Shown one piece after another: positions 30,983 to 37,831 of a stretch of 37,831 nt of DNA; the stretch's first letter is position 1, and each line of letters begins with the position of its first letter. The translations under genes were made by a program, and so were the position numbers. The notes beneath the pieces were generated by a model. It was not told the origin of the DNA. It saw only the letters and a list, made by a program, of their open reading frames with translations, and ran no database searches. The DNA comes from a virus. The DNA is taken from the IMG/VR virus record IMGVR_UViG_3300044940_000191, positions 1 through 37,831 of that record, one strand, 5' to 3'.

Positions 30983-32937
30983 AGATCGATCCCCGCTTTA
31001 ACTCCCACCCAGTATTTTTCGTAGTCGGATAAAATCGCCGGATCAATTATCTTGTTAATTACAAAGCCACTGTGGAGGTGACCATTCAAATACAAGCTAG
31101 ACTGCCCTCTACTTCCAAGGTTTACCAAATGATTGCTTAAATTCCCGGACCCTAAATCCGCAGATGACAAAGCGACTTGTGTTCCATTACGTCGCAATGT
31201 GACGTTATCTGTACTGATTTTTGATTGACCAGTCAGCACGTTTGTAGTGTTTAGGGGAACTACGTCGCCTTCTACTGAGACTAAGTTCGTACCCCAAGCT
31301 CTGTAAGATGGTCTTCCGTTGTTCCACCAAACATTCAACGCGAATAAACCAGTTGCGGCTGCTAGGTTTGACTCGACCAATACCTGTTGTGCGGCAACTA
31401 AAGTTCTCGCAGCCAAGCATACTGTCATCTCGTCGGAATTTGAGAAATTAATTGCCGTGGCTGACTGCATACAATCATCAATCCCGTCAAACCAAAGATA
31501 ATTGACATCTGGTTGACCGGCCTCGGTCACGTCGAATTGGTTGGTGACTCGTTGGTAGTTTGAAGGTGTTGCTGAGACTTCTTGCTGCGCACCCCAAATG
31601 AAAATATTGCCAGAACCATTGCCAAGATAAACTACACCATTATCGCTTAAAGCGGTAACTCCGTCATCTAACAAGATGAATGCGTTTGTGAGATTGACTC
31701 CATGCGCGAAAGAAAAACGGCATCTCCACCACCCATTGCCAACGCTCTCCATGCTAGCTACCGGCGCACTGAAAGTCCCAGTAACGCGGGTAGCTCTGAC
31801 TACACCTGTAACTAAGTTAAACGACGCAGTAGCTCGCGCCGCTGACCCGCTACAGTGAATAGCGATGTGATTTCGAGTTCCGGCTTTTGCGTACACCGTT
31901 GTCGTGACTAATCCAGGTGATGTATTTAGATTTAATTGTACGCCATGCCCAGTATTTGCTGTGTTTTCGACGAGACTATCGGCTGTAGCTAAGCCATCAG
32001 GTGCGGTTTCGACATTGGCCGATACTGAAGAGTTGTTTTTGATCCAGTATGCATTATCAAATTGTTCCGTCCTTTGCAACAAATTCCTAATCCCACTCTT
32101 TGGCCTGCGTGCATACGTTGGCCTGCGTGAAGATGTGGCTTGGATCAAGTGATTGCCCTTGCCGGATGCGTCGTCAACTTTTCCAACAGGATCGCCATAC
32201 GCGGTCACTGGCGTTGTACCTGCTGAGTTTTGCCAAAGCGACGCGATATTATCCAAGTCCCACGCGAGACCGCGATCATTTGGACCAAACAAGTTGGCAA
32301 TCGAGACACCTATCGTTAAGGCTACGGCGTTAGTATCTTCGCTCCCGAACGCATTGGTAAGCCTGCATCGGTACAGCCCGTTGTTGCCGACTAGAGCCGG
32401 ATTAAACGGGATACTCGGTGATGTCGCCCCTGTGATGTCGTTGTAACTCACCCCAGCATCAGTCGAGAGTTGCCATTGGTAAGTAAGATTAAGGTGCGTG
32501 TTCGGGAGAATACCGCCAAGACAGTTAATCGATAGCGAATCTCCGACATTGCCCGACACAGCGGTTGGTTGTGTAAGCACAACCGGACGCAAATTACCTA
32601 ACAGTGCGTCTAGTCCTGGGATTTCGCTTGTCGGGTGCGTATGCGGTAGCGGTGTTCTAGCATCAGATAGACTAGAGTCTGTCGTATCAACTTTCGTAGA
32701 CAGTGCCGTGGTTAGCTGTGCATTGGTCGGCACACCGATCAACGCCGGTACATCGCCGAACGGGATCGCAGCGGGAACTGCTGTTGCGCCCGTGTCGTTG
32801 CCAAGGAGCGAGTTTGCGGCGATAGGCAACAGTTCGCCGGGAATACCCTGGATGCCTTGATCGCCCGGCCTGCCCGTTGCTCGCACGATTGTGCGTACGG
32901 TCGCAGGCGTGCGGATCGTGGTTTTGAGTGTGGCCAT
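30979..32937 (-). CDS. Fibre/receptor-binding protein with collagen-like, Ig-like and lectin-like parts
   Basis: A 652-aa virion fibre. Short collagen-like stretch (GRPGDQGIQGIPGE, 22-35), then fibre N-terminal sequence with HTHPTSEIPGL, an Ig-like domain (about 118-208: SGNVGDSLSINC, YQWQLSTDAG, GLYRCRLTNAFG), a carbohydrate-binding-like domain (about 290-460) and a concanavalin/LamG-like end (about 480-640). Base use is more AT-rich than the neighbours, suggesting recent exchange, as is common for host-range genes. Unusually it lies between portal and capsid genes, so a head-attached fibre is also possible. Start at ATG 32937; an earlier TTG at 32991 is less likely. Confidence 0.78.
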   Translation of the reverse strand: MATLKTTIRTPATVRTIVRATGRPGDQGIQGIPGELLPIAANSLLGNDTGATAVPAAIPFGDVPALIGVPTNAQLTTALSTKVDTTDSSLSDARTPLPHTHPTSEIPGLDALLGNLRPVVLTQPTAVSGNVGDSLSINCLGGILPNTHLNLTYQWQLSTDAGVSYNDITGATSPSIPFNPALVGNNGLYRCRLTNAFGSEDTNAVALTIGVSIANLFGPNDRGLAWDLDNIASLWQNSAGTTPVTAYGDPVGKVDDASGKGNHLIQATSSRRPTYARRPKSGIRNLLQRTEQFDNAYWIKNNSSVSANVETAPDGLATADSLVENTANTGHGVQLNLNTSPGLVTTTVYAKAGTRNHIAIHCSGSAARATASFNLVTGVVRATRVTGTFSAPVASMESVGNGWWRCRFSFAHGVNLTNAFILLDDGVTALSDNGVVYLGNGSGNIFIWGAQQEVSATPSNYQRVTNQFDVTEAGQPDVNYLWFDGIDDCMQSATAINFSNSDEMTVCLAARTLVAAQQVLVESNLAAATGLFALNVWWNNGRPSYRAWGTNLVSVEGDVVPLNTTNVLTGQSKISTDNVTLRRNGTQVALSSADLGSGNLSNHLVNLGSRGQSSLYLNGHLHSGFVINKIIDPAILSDYEKYWVGVKAGIDL

Positions 32938-32954
32938 GATGAGGGACCGCGGGC

Positions 32955-33377
32955 TTAGGTGATCGTGGGCTTGGAAACGCGACGCGCACAAATGGCGTTG
33001 CCAAAATACAAGGGCTCTAAGTCCGCATCGCTTGGCGGTGCGAAGAAAATATCGAACACGTATTGGCTGGCCTTGTCGGTCACTAGCTCACCAGCAGGGA
33101 TCGCGAGGGTCTGCACGTCGCTGAGGTAGAGAGTAAATTTGTTCGGCGCGATAATGGTGCAAGTCGGACTCGCGACCGGTGCGCCGGTATCGAGCCCCTT
33201 TTTGCGGATCTCACAAATGATAGTCCCGCCCGTGAGATCGTACGGTACAAGATCGCCGTTTTCGTCCTCGAGCTCGAGCTCAAATTCAAACGGTCCAAAC
33301 TTGGCTCCTTGTTTGATAATCATATCAAACGACTCGCCAAGCCAGCCTAATACGAGTCGCTCGCTGTCGCAGCTCAT
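32955..33377 (-). CDS. Structural protein with BppU-N-like layout
   Basis: A 140-aa strand-rich protein. IIKQGAKFGPFEFELELEDE and VPYDLTGGTIICEIRKKG resemble the small structural domain at the N-terminus of BppU-type proteins and many phage structural proteins of similar size. ATG 33377 overlaps the portal stop (ATGA) and has AGGAGG eight bases upstream, so I reject the internal Met at 33323. Probably works with the adjacent fibre. Confidence 0.65.
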   Translation of the reverse strand: MSCDSERLVLGWLGESFDMIIKQGAKFGPFEFELELEDENGDLVPYDLTGGTIICEIRKKGLDTGAPVASPTCTIIAPNKFTLYLSDVQTLAIPAGELVTDKASQYVFDIFFAPPSDADLEPLYFGNAICARRVSKPTIT

Positions 33378-35152
33378 GCGTCGGCCTCCTCGTATTCGTC
33401 GGACTCGTCGAGATCGTCGTTGTCCGCGTCCTCCTCGGCGAGATCCTCCGCGATCTCATCGAGCAACGCGTCAATGGTCTTTTGCTTGAGCCCCAGCGAG
33501 CTTAAAAACAGTGCGGTGCGTGTGCGTGTCCACTCGCCCGCAGCAAAGTGATGGATCGCGTCGTCAATCGCTTTGGTGGCGTTATGCATCTGGCGTCGCG
33601 ACATGTCGCGAAACTCGCCGGTGGGCTGATCGAACTCGCTCGCGACCTCGGCCGGCGCATTATCGGAGGAGGTTGTCGCCATGCGAGGGACTGCACCAGG
33701 TGCGGCACTTGGTAATGAGGATGGGGGCTGTAATAAGTTGCCCATGGGCCCACCAAGCTCGGCTAGTTTGCGACGTCGCAGGGCTTGGCTAATGAGCTGG
33801 TTATAATGCTCCTCGGGATCGATGTTTTGCTCGAGGAGATACTGCTCCTCGGTTTTGAGCCCTGCATCGAGCATCGTCACGGCTGCCGATGCCTCCTTGA
33901 TTGGATCGACGTGCTTAGGTGGATTCCAACGCCAGTAGCGTGCCACCGGTATGTCGAGCATCGCGCTAGGTGAAATCGGCACATAGCGGGAGAGCATGAG
34001 CGCCTCGTCGAGCCACCATTCAAAAATGCGATCGAGACACTCCAGCTCCCACTGCGATCGCTCCACGTCAATCGCCTCGTAGTACGTCTGATGATCGAGG
34101 CGGCCCGAGCTGTAGTTGTATTTGGAGGAGTCGGCCAGAGCTTTGTTGGCGGGCATGTGGACGCAACGAGCGATCTCGTTGAGGATCGCATTGCGAAATA
34201 CTTCGTAGGTGGTGGTCGGCTGCTCGGGCTTAAACTGATTGAGCTTCCAGCCTTTGGGCAGACTCATCATCATGTTACGCATGATCGGCAGCGTGAGTGG
34301 CTCTTCCCCCAGATCCTCGGCTCCTAGCTCGTCGTCGAAGCTGGTCGCCATCGTCTCCATCACACCGGCGAGATTAGCGGCGGTTTCGCTGGCTGCAATC
34401 GTGGCTAGCGTCCAACGTCGCAAAAAGGCAAAGAGTGGCAGAGCCGGTGTGATCTCAGGGATACCACGCACTTGGCCAGGTCGCTCGACCCGAAACATGT
34501 GAATAATATCATCGGGTGCTATGTCGTCTTTGTCCCAGGCGCGTAGATTCCAGATGTCACCTGGGTGCGATTTGAGCATGTGGTAATTGATCGGGTAGCC
34601 GTATTTGTCAAACTCGATCCCGTCAACTTGGCCATCGATCCCATCCATAAAACCCGGTGTCGAGATTTGATCCGCTTCGATGAGGCGAACATCCAGCTGC
34701 ACCGGTGTACGCAATCGCTTGTTGTACGACTTGAGCAAGAATACCTCGCCATCGACTACCTTCGACAGCCGGGCGGTGCGTAGCTTGGCGGCGAGGTTTA
34801 CCGATCGCGACCAGGCTCGCCACTCTCGCTCGATCCATCGATCGAGATCTTTATCTCCGGTGTTGAGTTGCAAGCATGGACCGGTGCTGATCGTATCGTT
34901 GGCCAGTGTGTGGCAGATGCCTTTGGCAAATGAGTTGGCCTGGTGGCATTCGTAGCGAGCTCGCGAACGCAGTCGGCGGCGGACCTCGATCGAGTTCGCT
35001 GCTGCGGCGGAGTCGTGATCGGCCCAAGCCCAATGGCGGCGATTTTCCTCGGTATCTTGGGCGGCGTCGTATTTTGCATTCAGTCGGCCTCGAGATTTCG
35101 AGGCCTGCGGTTGCGAGGCGGCGAGTGGTCGGCCAAATTGATCGACGAGCAT
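33374..35152 (-). CDS. Portal protein (lambda family)
   Basis: A 592-aa portal through which DNA enters the head. Features of lambda-type portals: RRRLRSRARYECHQANSFAK near 60-80, VDGEVFLLK, the EADQIS and GIEFDKYGYPINY motifs, and FRVERPGQVRGIPEITPAL (about 223-241). The C-terminal 50 residues are highly acidic. ATG 35152 shares a base with the previous stop (TAATG). Starts the structural block together with the 75-aa gene before it. Confidence 0.93.
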   Translation of the reverse strand: MLVDQFGRPLAASQPQASKSRGRLNAKYDAAQDTEENRRHWAWADHDSAAAANSIEVRRRLRSRARYECHQANSFAKGICHTLANDTISTGPCLQLNTGDKDLDRWIEREWRAWSRSVNLAAKLRTARLSKVVDGEVFLLKSYNKRLRTPVQLDVRLIEADQISTPGFMDGIDGQVDGIEFDKYGYPINYHMLKSHPGDIWNLRAWDKDDIAPDDIIHMFRVERPGQVRGIPEITPALPLFAFLRRWTLATIAASETAANLAGVMETMATSFDDELGAEDLGEEPLTLPIMRNMMMSLPKGWKLNQFKPEQPTTTYEVFRNAILNEIARCVHMPANKALADSSKYNYSSGRLDHQTYYEAIDVERSQWELECLDRIFEWWLDEALMLSRYVPISPSAMLDIPVARYWRWNPPKHVDPIKEASAAVTMLDAGLKTEEQYLLEQNIDPEEHYNQLISQALRRRKLAELGGPMGNLLQPPSSLPSAAPGAVPRMATTSSDNAPAEVASEFDQPTGEFRDMSRRQMHNATKAIDDAIHHFAAGEWTRTRTALFLSSLGLKQKTIDALLDEIAEDLAEEDADNDDLDESDEYEEADA

Positions 35153-35379
35153 TATTGCCTCCGCTCTTCGCCGACGGCGCTGCCGGGCACAAATCGCGTC
35201 AGCAGGACGCCTCGCGATCGCTTGCGAGCGATGCGGTTGGCGTCAGCTTGTTGGAGTGCAGCGATCTGATCCGCAGCAGATCGCGAGGTGACGGTAAGAC
35301 CGTCAGTAGAGACCGATTGCGGCCCGGCAGAGTTGCTCAGAATCGAATCGGCATTGGGAGTGGGGTCTGCATTGCTCAT
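35152..35379 (-). CDS. Small protein preceding portal
   Basis: A 75-aa protein with a polar N-terminus and a helix (SAADQIAALQQADANRIARK). Position suggests a small head-joining protein like lambda gpW, but similarity is weak. ATG 35379 lies directly after the second promoter-like element, without a Shine-Dalgarno. Confidence 0.6.
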   Translation of the reverse strand: MSNADPTPNADSILSNSAGPQSVSTDGLTVTSRSAADQIAALQQADANRIARKRSRGVLLTRFVPGSAVGEERRQ

Positions 35380-35432
35380 GCACCGACGTTATCACAGCAG
35401 CCCCGAAATCGCAGATTTTTAGATACCAATAA
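35380..35432 (-). promoter_or_regulatory. Promoter-like element, copy 2 (before portal operon)
   Basis: Matches copy 1 (30466-30517) in both conserved blocks; the variable spacer is 8 nt here against 7 nt. ATG again follows TGTGATAACGTCGGTGC immediately. Likely promoter of the portal-fibre operon. Confidence 0.7.
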
Positions 35433-35446
35433 AGGTTTCCAACGAG

Positions 35447-35653
35447 TCATGTTGCCTTTTTGCGAGGCTTGGTTTTAGGCACGATCCGCAGCTCCAGCGC
35501 AGCGAGCAAGCGATCGACCGAATCGCTGGTGAGCCCGCGTTTTCCGTCCACAAATCGTTTAACGACGCCGGGATCAAGCCCCGCGAGCTTGGCCAGTGCG
35601 TAAGCGGTTAGATCGCGCCGGGTCATTTCCACAATGATCGTGTCTCTTATCAT
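35447..35653 (-). CDS. Helix-turn-helix regulator
   Basis: A 68-aa XRE-like protein. Helix-turn-helix at about 16-40 (AYALAKLAGLDPGVVKRFVDG), then GLTSDSVDRLLAALELRI and a basic tail. The start MIRDTIIVEM is typical for a family of small regulators in phages and plasmids. It begins one base after the stop of the 93-aa gene upstream. A broken relative lies at 36815-36862. Confidence 0.75.
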   Translation of the reverse strand: MIRDTIIVEMTRRDLTAYALAKLAGLDPGVVKRFVDGKRGLTSDSVDRLLAALELRIVPKTKPRKKAT

Positions 35654-35654
35654 T

Positions 35655-35936
35655 TCAATCGTTGAGTCGAGTTTCGTGTACAACAATTCGGATAAACTCG
35701 AGCCACGCAGACTCGTCGTCACTGGTGAGCAGCCACGTTACTGACGACACAATCCAATCGTAATCGTCGTTATCTTGCCCGCGGACGTTCATTGGTCCGC
35801 TCGGTGGTGACAAGCTGTCGCCAACACGCGGCAGCGGGTCATCCCAATGGGGAAACTCTAGCCACAGCGATAGATCGTCGGTAAAAATCGGAGGCTCTAG
35901 GTTTGCGCCAACCCACTCAAAAATAACACGTGCCAT
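35655..35936 (-). CDS. Hypothetical cassette protein, Trp-rich
   Basis: A 93-aa acidic protein with many Trp residues (FEWVGANLEPP, SLWLEFPHWDD, AWLEFIRIVV). Family not recognised. ATG 35936 lies just after the 83-bp repeat; the longer frame back to 36065 only reads through the repeat. May be paired with the HTH gene that follows it. Confidence 0.55.
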   Translation of the reverse strand: MARVIFEWVGANLEPPIFTDDLSLWLEFPHWDDPLPRVGDSLSPPSGPMNVRGQDNDDYDWIVSSVTWLLTSDDESAWLEFIRIVVHETRLND

Positions 35937-35938
35937 GT

Positions 35939-36021
35939 ACCACACCAATAAACCCGAGCCCGCCCTCGAGTCTTTTCGAAATGGAAAATCACTCGGAGCG
36001 GGCCGAGTCATTGGTAGCGTT
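35939..36021. repeat. 83-bp palindromic repeat, copy A
   Basis: Matches copy B (36653-36735) except for one base. Nearly palindromic: arms CCAATRA and TCATTGG at the outside, CCGAGCCCG... and ...CGGGCCGAG inside, with an AT-richer centre. The stop codon of the upstream small gene (TAA in CATAACGC) touches one end and an ATG follows the other. Confidence 0.88.
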
Positions 36022-36316
36022 ATGACGACCTGGTGAGTCGTGTCATAATTACGTAAACGCAACACTCACGAAACCAAAACTGTGAACCATACTCGCCGTT
36101 GTCATCGAGCGTAGGGATTTGCATGACTAGCTTTGCAAGTTCTTCAGACCTTTCTAGTAGGTTGCCATAAACAAACAGATCGCAATGCGTGTTGTCGATA
36201 GACGTTTCACACCGCACGTCGTCTCCAATCATCAAAGACAATCCAGAGGCGATGATCGTCGCATAATTGCCGTCTGAACAGCAGTCAAGCAATTCACCAA
36301 TAATCTGAGGTGTCAT
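36020..36316 (-). CDS. Hypothetical cassette protein
   Basis: A 98-aa protein of unknown family (QIIGELLDCCSDGNYATIIA, HCDLFVYGNLLERSEELAKL). Its TAA stop lies at the edge of repeat copy A. No strong Shine-Dalgarno. Lies between two repeat copies, as in a mobile gene cassette. Confidence 0.55.
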   Translation of the reverse strand: MTPQIIGELLDCCSDGNYATIIASGLSLMIGDDVRCETSIDNTHCDLFVYGNLLERSEELAKLVMQIPTLDDNGEYGSQFWFRECCVYVIMTRLTRSS

Positions 36317-36367
36317 AAAAATCCAATGCTACCGGAGTCGCAAATACTGGTTAATTTGAAATTACAA

Positions 36368-36389
36368 TCCCTGGCTGCGACACCAGGGA
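36368..36389 (-). terminator. Weak terminator-like hairpin
   Basis: TCCCTGG / CCAGGGA with an 8-nt loop, followed by TTGTAATTT on the minus strand, after the 83-aa cassette gene. T-run interrupted, so strength is doubtful. Confidence 0.45.
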
Positions 36390-36398
36390 ATCAAGTCG

Positions 36399-36650
36399 TT
36401 AGGTGGATTCCACAACAATCGAAATCTTTACCATCTTGGCACCACGCTTCTTTATCCAACGCTTCTTTTTTTCGAAATCCCACTGCGGGTCGTAACCTAG
36501 TCGTGCCATGCTAAATTCTGGCATCCTCTCACACGCATCATCGTATTCTCGGATTGCTCTCAACCACGACTGCTTTGCTTTCCACGCAATTGACGCAGTC
36601 ACAACCCCCGAATCCGGCCACAGCAAACCGAAGTATCCAGAATAACGCAT
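36399..36650 (-). CDS. Hypothetical cassette protein, basic C-terminus
   Basis: An 83-aa protein (WLRAIREYDDACERMPEFSM, then EKKKRWIKKRGAKMVK). Family not recognised. ATG 36650 follows repeat copy B; extending the frame to 36755 only adds translated repeat. Confidence 0.5.
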   Translation of the reverse strand: MRYSGYFGLLWPDSGVVTASIAWKAKQSWLRAIREYDDACERMPEFSMARLGYDPQWDFEKKKRWIKKRGAKMVKISIVVEST

Positions 36651-36652
36651 AG

Positions 36653-36735
36653 ACCACACCAATGAACCCGAGCCCGCCCTCGAGTCTTTTCGAAATGGAA
36701 AATCACTCGGAGCGGGCCGAGTCATTGGTAGCGTT
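36653..36735. repeat. 83-bp palindromic repeat, copy B
   Basis: Second copy, one mismatch to copy A (G for A at base 12). On the minus strand AACGC opens the repeat and GCGTT follows shortly after its end, which resembles the outer pair of an integron attC site, though the spacing is asymmetric. Confidence 0.88.
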
Positions 36736-36814
36736 CTAGCTGCCGGTTGAACCACCCCCGCCGGATCATTGGGCTGGCACCCTCCCCGGCAGGGGCGAGA
36801 ATTGTTACTGCTGA

Positions 36815-36862
36815 TTAGACCATGTGTCGTATCATTTCGGCGATGATGATGTCTCTTATCAC
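36815..36862 (-). pseudogene. Remnant of HTH gene start
   Basis: Fifteen codons from GTG 36862 (VIRDIIIAEMIRHMV, then TAA) align with the first fifteen of the HTH gene at 35653 (MIRDTIIVEMTRRDL). The rest of the gene is missing. This points to duplication or replacement of material between here and 35447. Confidence 0.55.
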
Positions 36863-36893
36863 AATGTTTTTTCTTTCGACTGGGATAACACTT

Positions 36894-37595
36894 TTAAGGT
36901 CTTCTGGCACGCATTCTCGCCAGCACGTCGCCGTAATACTCGTGTTCCCACTCCGAGCGACCATTCCCACCGCCTGTATGTCCGCCTATGGCGTCCACTC
37001 GCAGCTTCTCGCGTTTCCATCTCCCTTGTCCGAGCATCGCGTAGTTCGGGTGTGTCGGTAAATCATGTATTGCCAACAAAGCAAAGACGTCTTGCTCACT
37101 AAGCCATCCTATCGGTCGGCAGACACTCTCGGTTGCTAGTCCATGTATTCGCATGGACATTTTTCGAATACCTGATTCGCTGGCCCTAACGCCAACAATT
37201 CGCCGATGGGTACCAGTCGCTTCAACGGCTGGGCGGAAGCAGCGTTCATTGCTTACGGTTGGATCATTCCAGAGCTTCGCTGGAAATGTCGGCTCGAAAT
37301 AATCGACATCAAATCGCCTTAAAAAGGCGTCTCGCACGTCTTCGCAACCTGGGCACTCCGCCCCTTCGGGACGCACCCAAACCAAGGGCACCCAAGGCGT
37401 CCAAGTCGCAACCAACCAAGCGGTAACAACCGAGTCTTTGCCCCACGAAACCGAGCAATAGCATCGCTCTTGCGCAAACCCTCGGACTTCGTTCACTGAT
37501 CGTTCGATGTTGACTCGATGCAGTTTGTCACTTTCCAAATACGATTGCCACAATTGCAAATCCTCTTTGGTGTGGCGATGACTTGGAATTAACAT
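36894..37595 (-). CDS. cysH-like: CysH-like (PAPS reductase-fold) partner of the type IV-B locus
   Basis: A 233-aa PP-loop protein. ATP-pyrophosphatase loop SVSWGKDS at 48-55 (SxGKDS type), a CPGC pair at 81-84, GVRASES at 135-141 and the usual C-terminal pattern RPIGWLSEQDV...LPTHPNY (160-185). It lacks the ECGLH-type end of sulfate-assimilation reductases, so ordinary sulfate reduction is unlikely. CysH-like genes are the constant neighbours of type IV-B Cas genes; their reaction there is unknown. ATG 37595 overlaps the csf3 stop by 7 nt (ATGTTAA), so it is the last gene of the same operon. Confidence 0.85.
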   Translation of the reverse strand: MLIPSHRHTKEDLQLWQSYLESDKLHRVNIERSVNEVRGFAQERCYCSVSWGKDSVVTAWLVATWTPWVPLVWVRPEGAECPGCEDVRDAFLRRFDVDYFEPTFPAKLWNDPTVSNERCFRPAVEATGTHRRIVGVRASESGIRKMSMRIHGLATESVCRPIGWLSEQDVFALLAIHDLPTHPNYAMLGQGRWKREKLRVDAIGGHTGGGNGRSEWEHEYYGDVLARMRARRP

Positions 37596-37831
37596 GGCAC
37601 CGCAATCTCCATGATCCTATCAGGATGCCAGTACGGAGGTGCTACGCCACCGCACCAACGCTTCCATCCGATAAGATTGTGTATCTCTGGGCACCACGGA
37701 AGAACTCGCATCAGCAGCGTTCCTTGTTCGCTTGGTGCAAACCAAGACCAGTCATGCTCGACTTCCTCAAATTGCCATTCGTAAATTCTGCCATATCCTT
37801 GGCTCACATCCTTGCCGATCGAACGCACAGA
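37589..37831 (-). CDS. csf3: Csf3 C-terminal part (joins 1-579 across the circle)
   Basis: The last 80 codons of csf3, with no start in this part. The first 50 repeat the terminal overlap with one residue change (IGKDVS here, IGKKVS at the other end); the last 30 (from HNLIGWKRWCGG to EIAVPC) are present only here. Joined at 37681/1 they make a 223-aa protein with a stop at 37589-37591. Confidence 0.8.
   Translation of the reverse strand, partial: SVRSIGKDVSQGYGRIYEWQFEEVEHDWSWFAPSEQGTLLMRVLPWCPEIHNLIGWKRWCGGVAPPYWHPDRIMEIAVPC
37682..37831. repeat. Right copy of 150-bp terminal overlap
   Basis: Same 150 bases as 1-150 with two mismatches. Removing one copy gives a circle of 37,681 bp. Confidence 0.9.

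Noticed and set aside
35939-36065. Longer proteins opening with PMTRPAPSDFPFRKD in both cassette genes
   Set aside because: The shared peptide is only translation of the 83-bp palindromic repeat; starts after the repeat are preferred.
36894-37595. CysH as a sulfur-metabolism auxiliary gene of the phage
   Set aside because: It overlaps csf3, lies in a full type IV-B gene order and lacks the reductase C-terminal Cys motif.

Overview
The window looks like the complete circular genome of a temperate tailed phage, about 37,681 bp, cut open inside one gene. Positions 1-150 recur at 37682-37831 with only two mismatches, and the gene cut at the left edge continues in frame at the right edge. The host is probably a planctomycete of the Rhodopirellula/Pirellula type. 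This is an inference from intergenic palindromes that I remember as common in those genomes (for example the doubled element at 23857-23920), from a CsrA-like gene and from the unfamiliar look of most proteins. I could not run a search.

Layout. Almost everything is on the minus strand; only the integrase at 14942-15853 is on plus. Reading right to left: a portal/fibre/protease-capsid block (35.4-28.1 kb), head-completion genes and a membrane-protein group (28-24 kb), a tail block with frameshifted chaperone and tape measure (24.2-17 kb), a glycosyltransferase, the integrase with an attP that copies the 3' part of a tRNA-Leu(GAG) gene, an HTH regulator, a tRNA-like gene, a CsrA variant, a GNAT protein, a second tyrosine recombinase, an RNA polymerase alpha-CTD-like protein, a replication initiator carrying 12-bp iterons, a FliA-like sigma factor, the large terminase, a run of small Cys-rich or hypothetical genes, and then an RNP-type CRISPR-Cas locus that crosses the contig ends.

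The main discovery is that last locus. In the circular map the genes run csf1 - cas11 - csf2(cas7) - csf3(cas5) - cysH-like. Four successive gene overlaps join them: 80 nt between csf1 and cas11, and 4-8 nt at the other three junctions. This is the gene set and order of a type IV-B CRISPR-Cas system: no Cas1/Cas2, no Cas6, no DinG and no CRISPR array, but a PAPS-reductase-like partner. It is easily missed because csf3 is split by the contig ends. The operon lies downstream of a near-consensus sigma70-type promoter (4603-4631) with operator-like palindromes, and csf1 shares a hairpin-plus-Shine-Dalgarno leader with the small genes before it. An intrinsic terminator (3563-3593) lies inside the run, so expression of the Cas genes may need readthrough or antitermination.

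Other notable points: one promoter-like element repeated directly before two structural operons; an 83-bp palindromic repeat bounding cassette-like small genes; a fused prohead protease and capsid; a CsrA with a large internal insertion; and both a sigma factor and an alpha-CTD-like protein, suggesting phage control of host RNA polymerase. No lysis genes, DNA polymerase or helicase were recognised.
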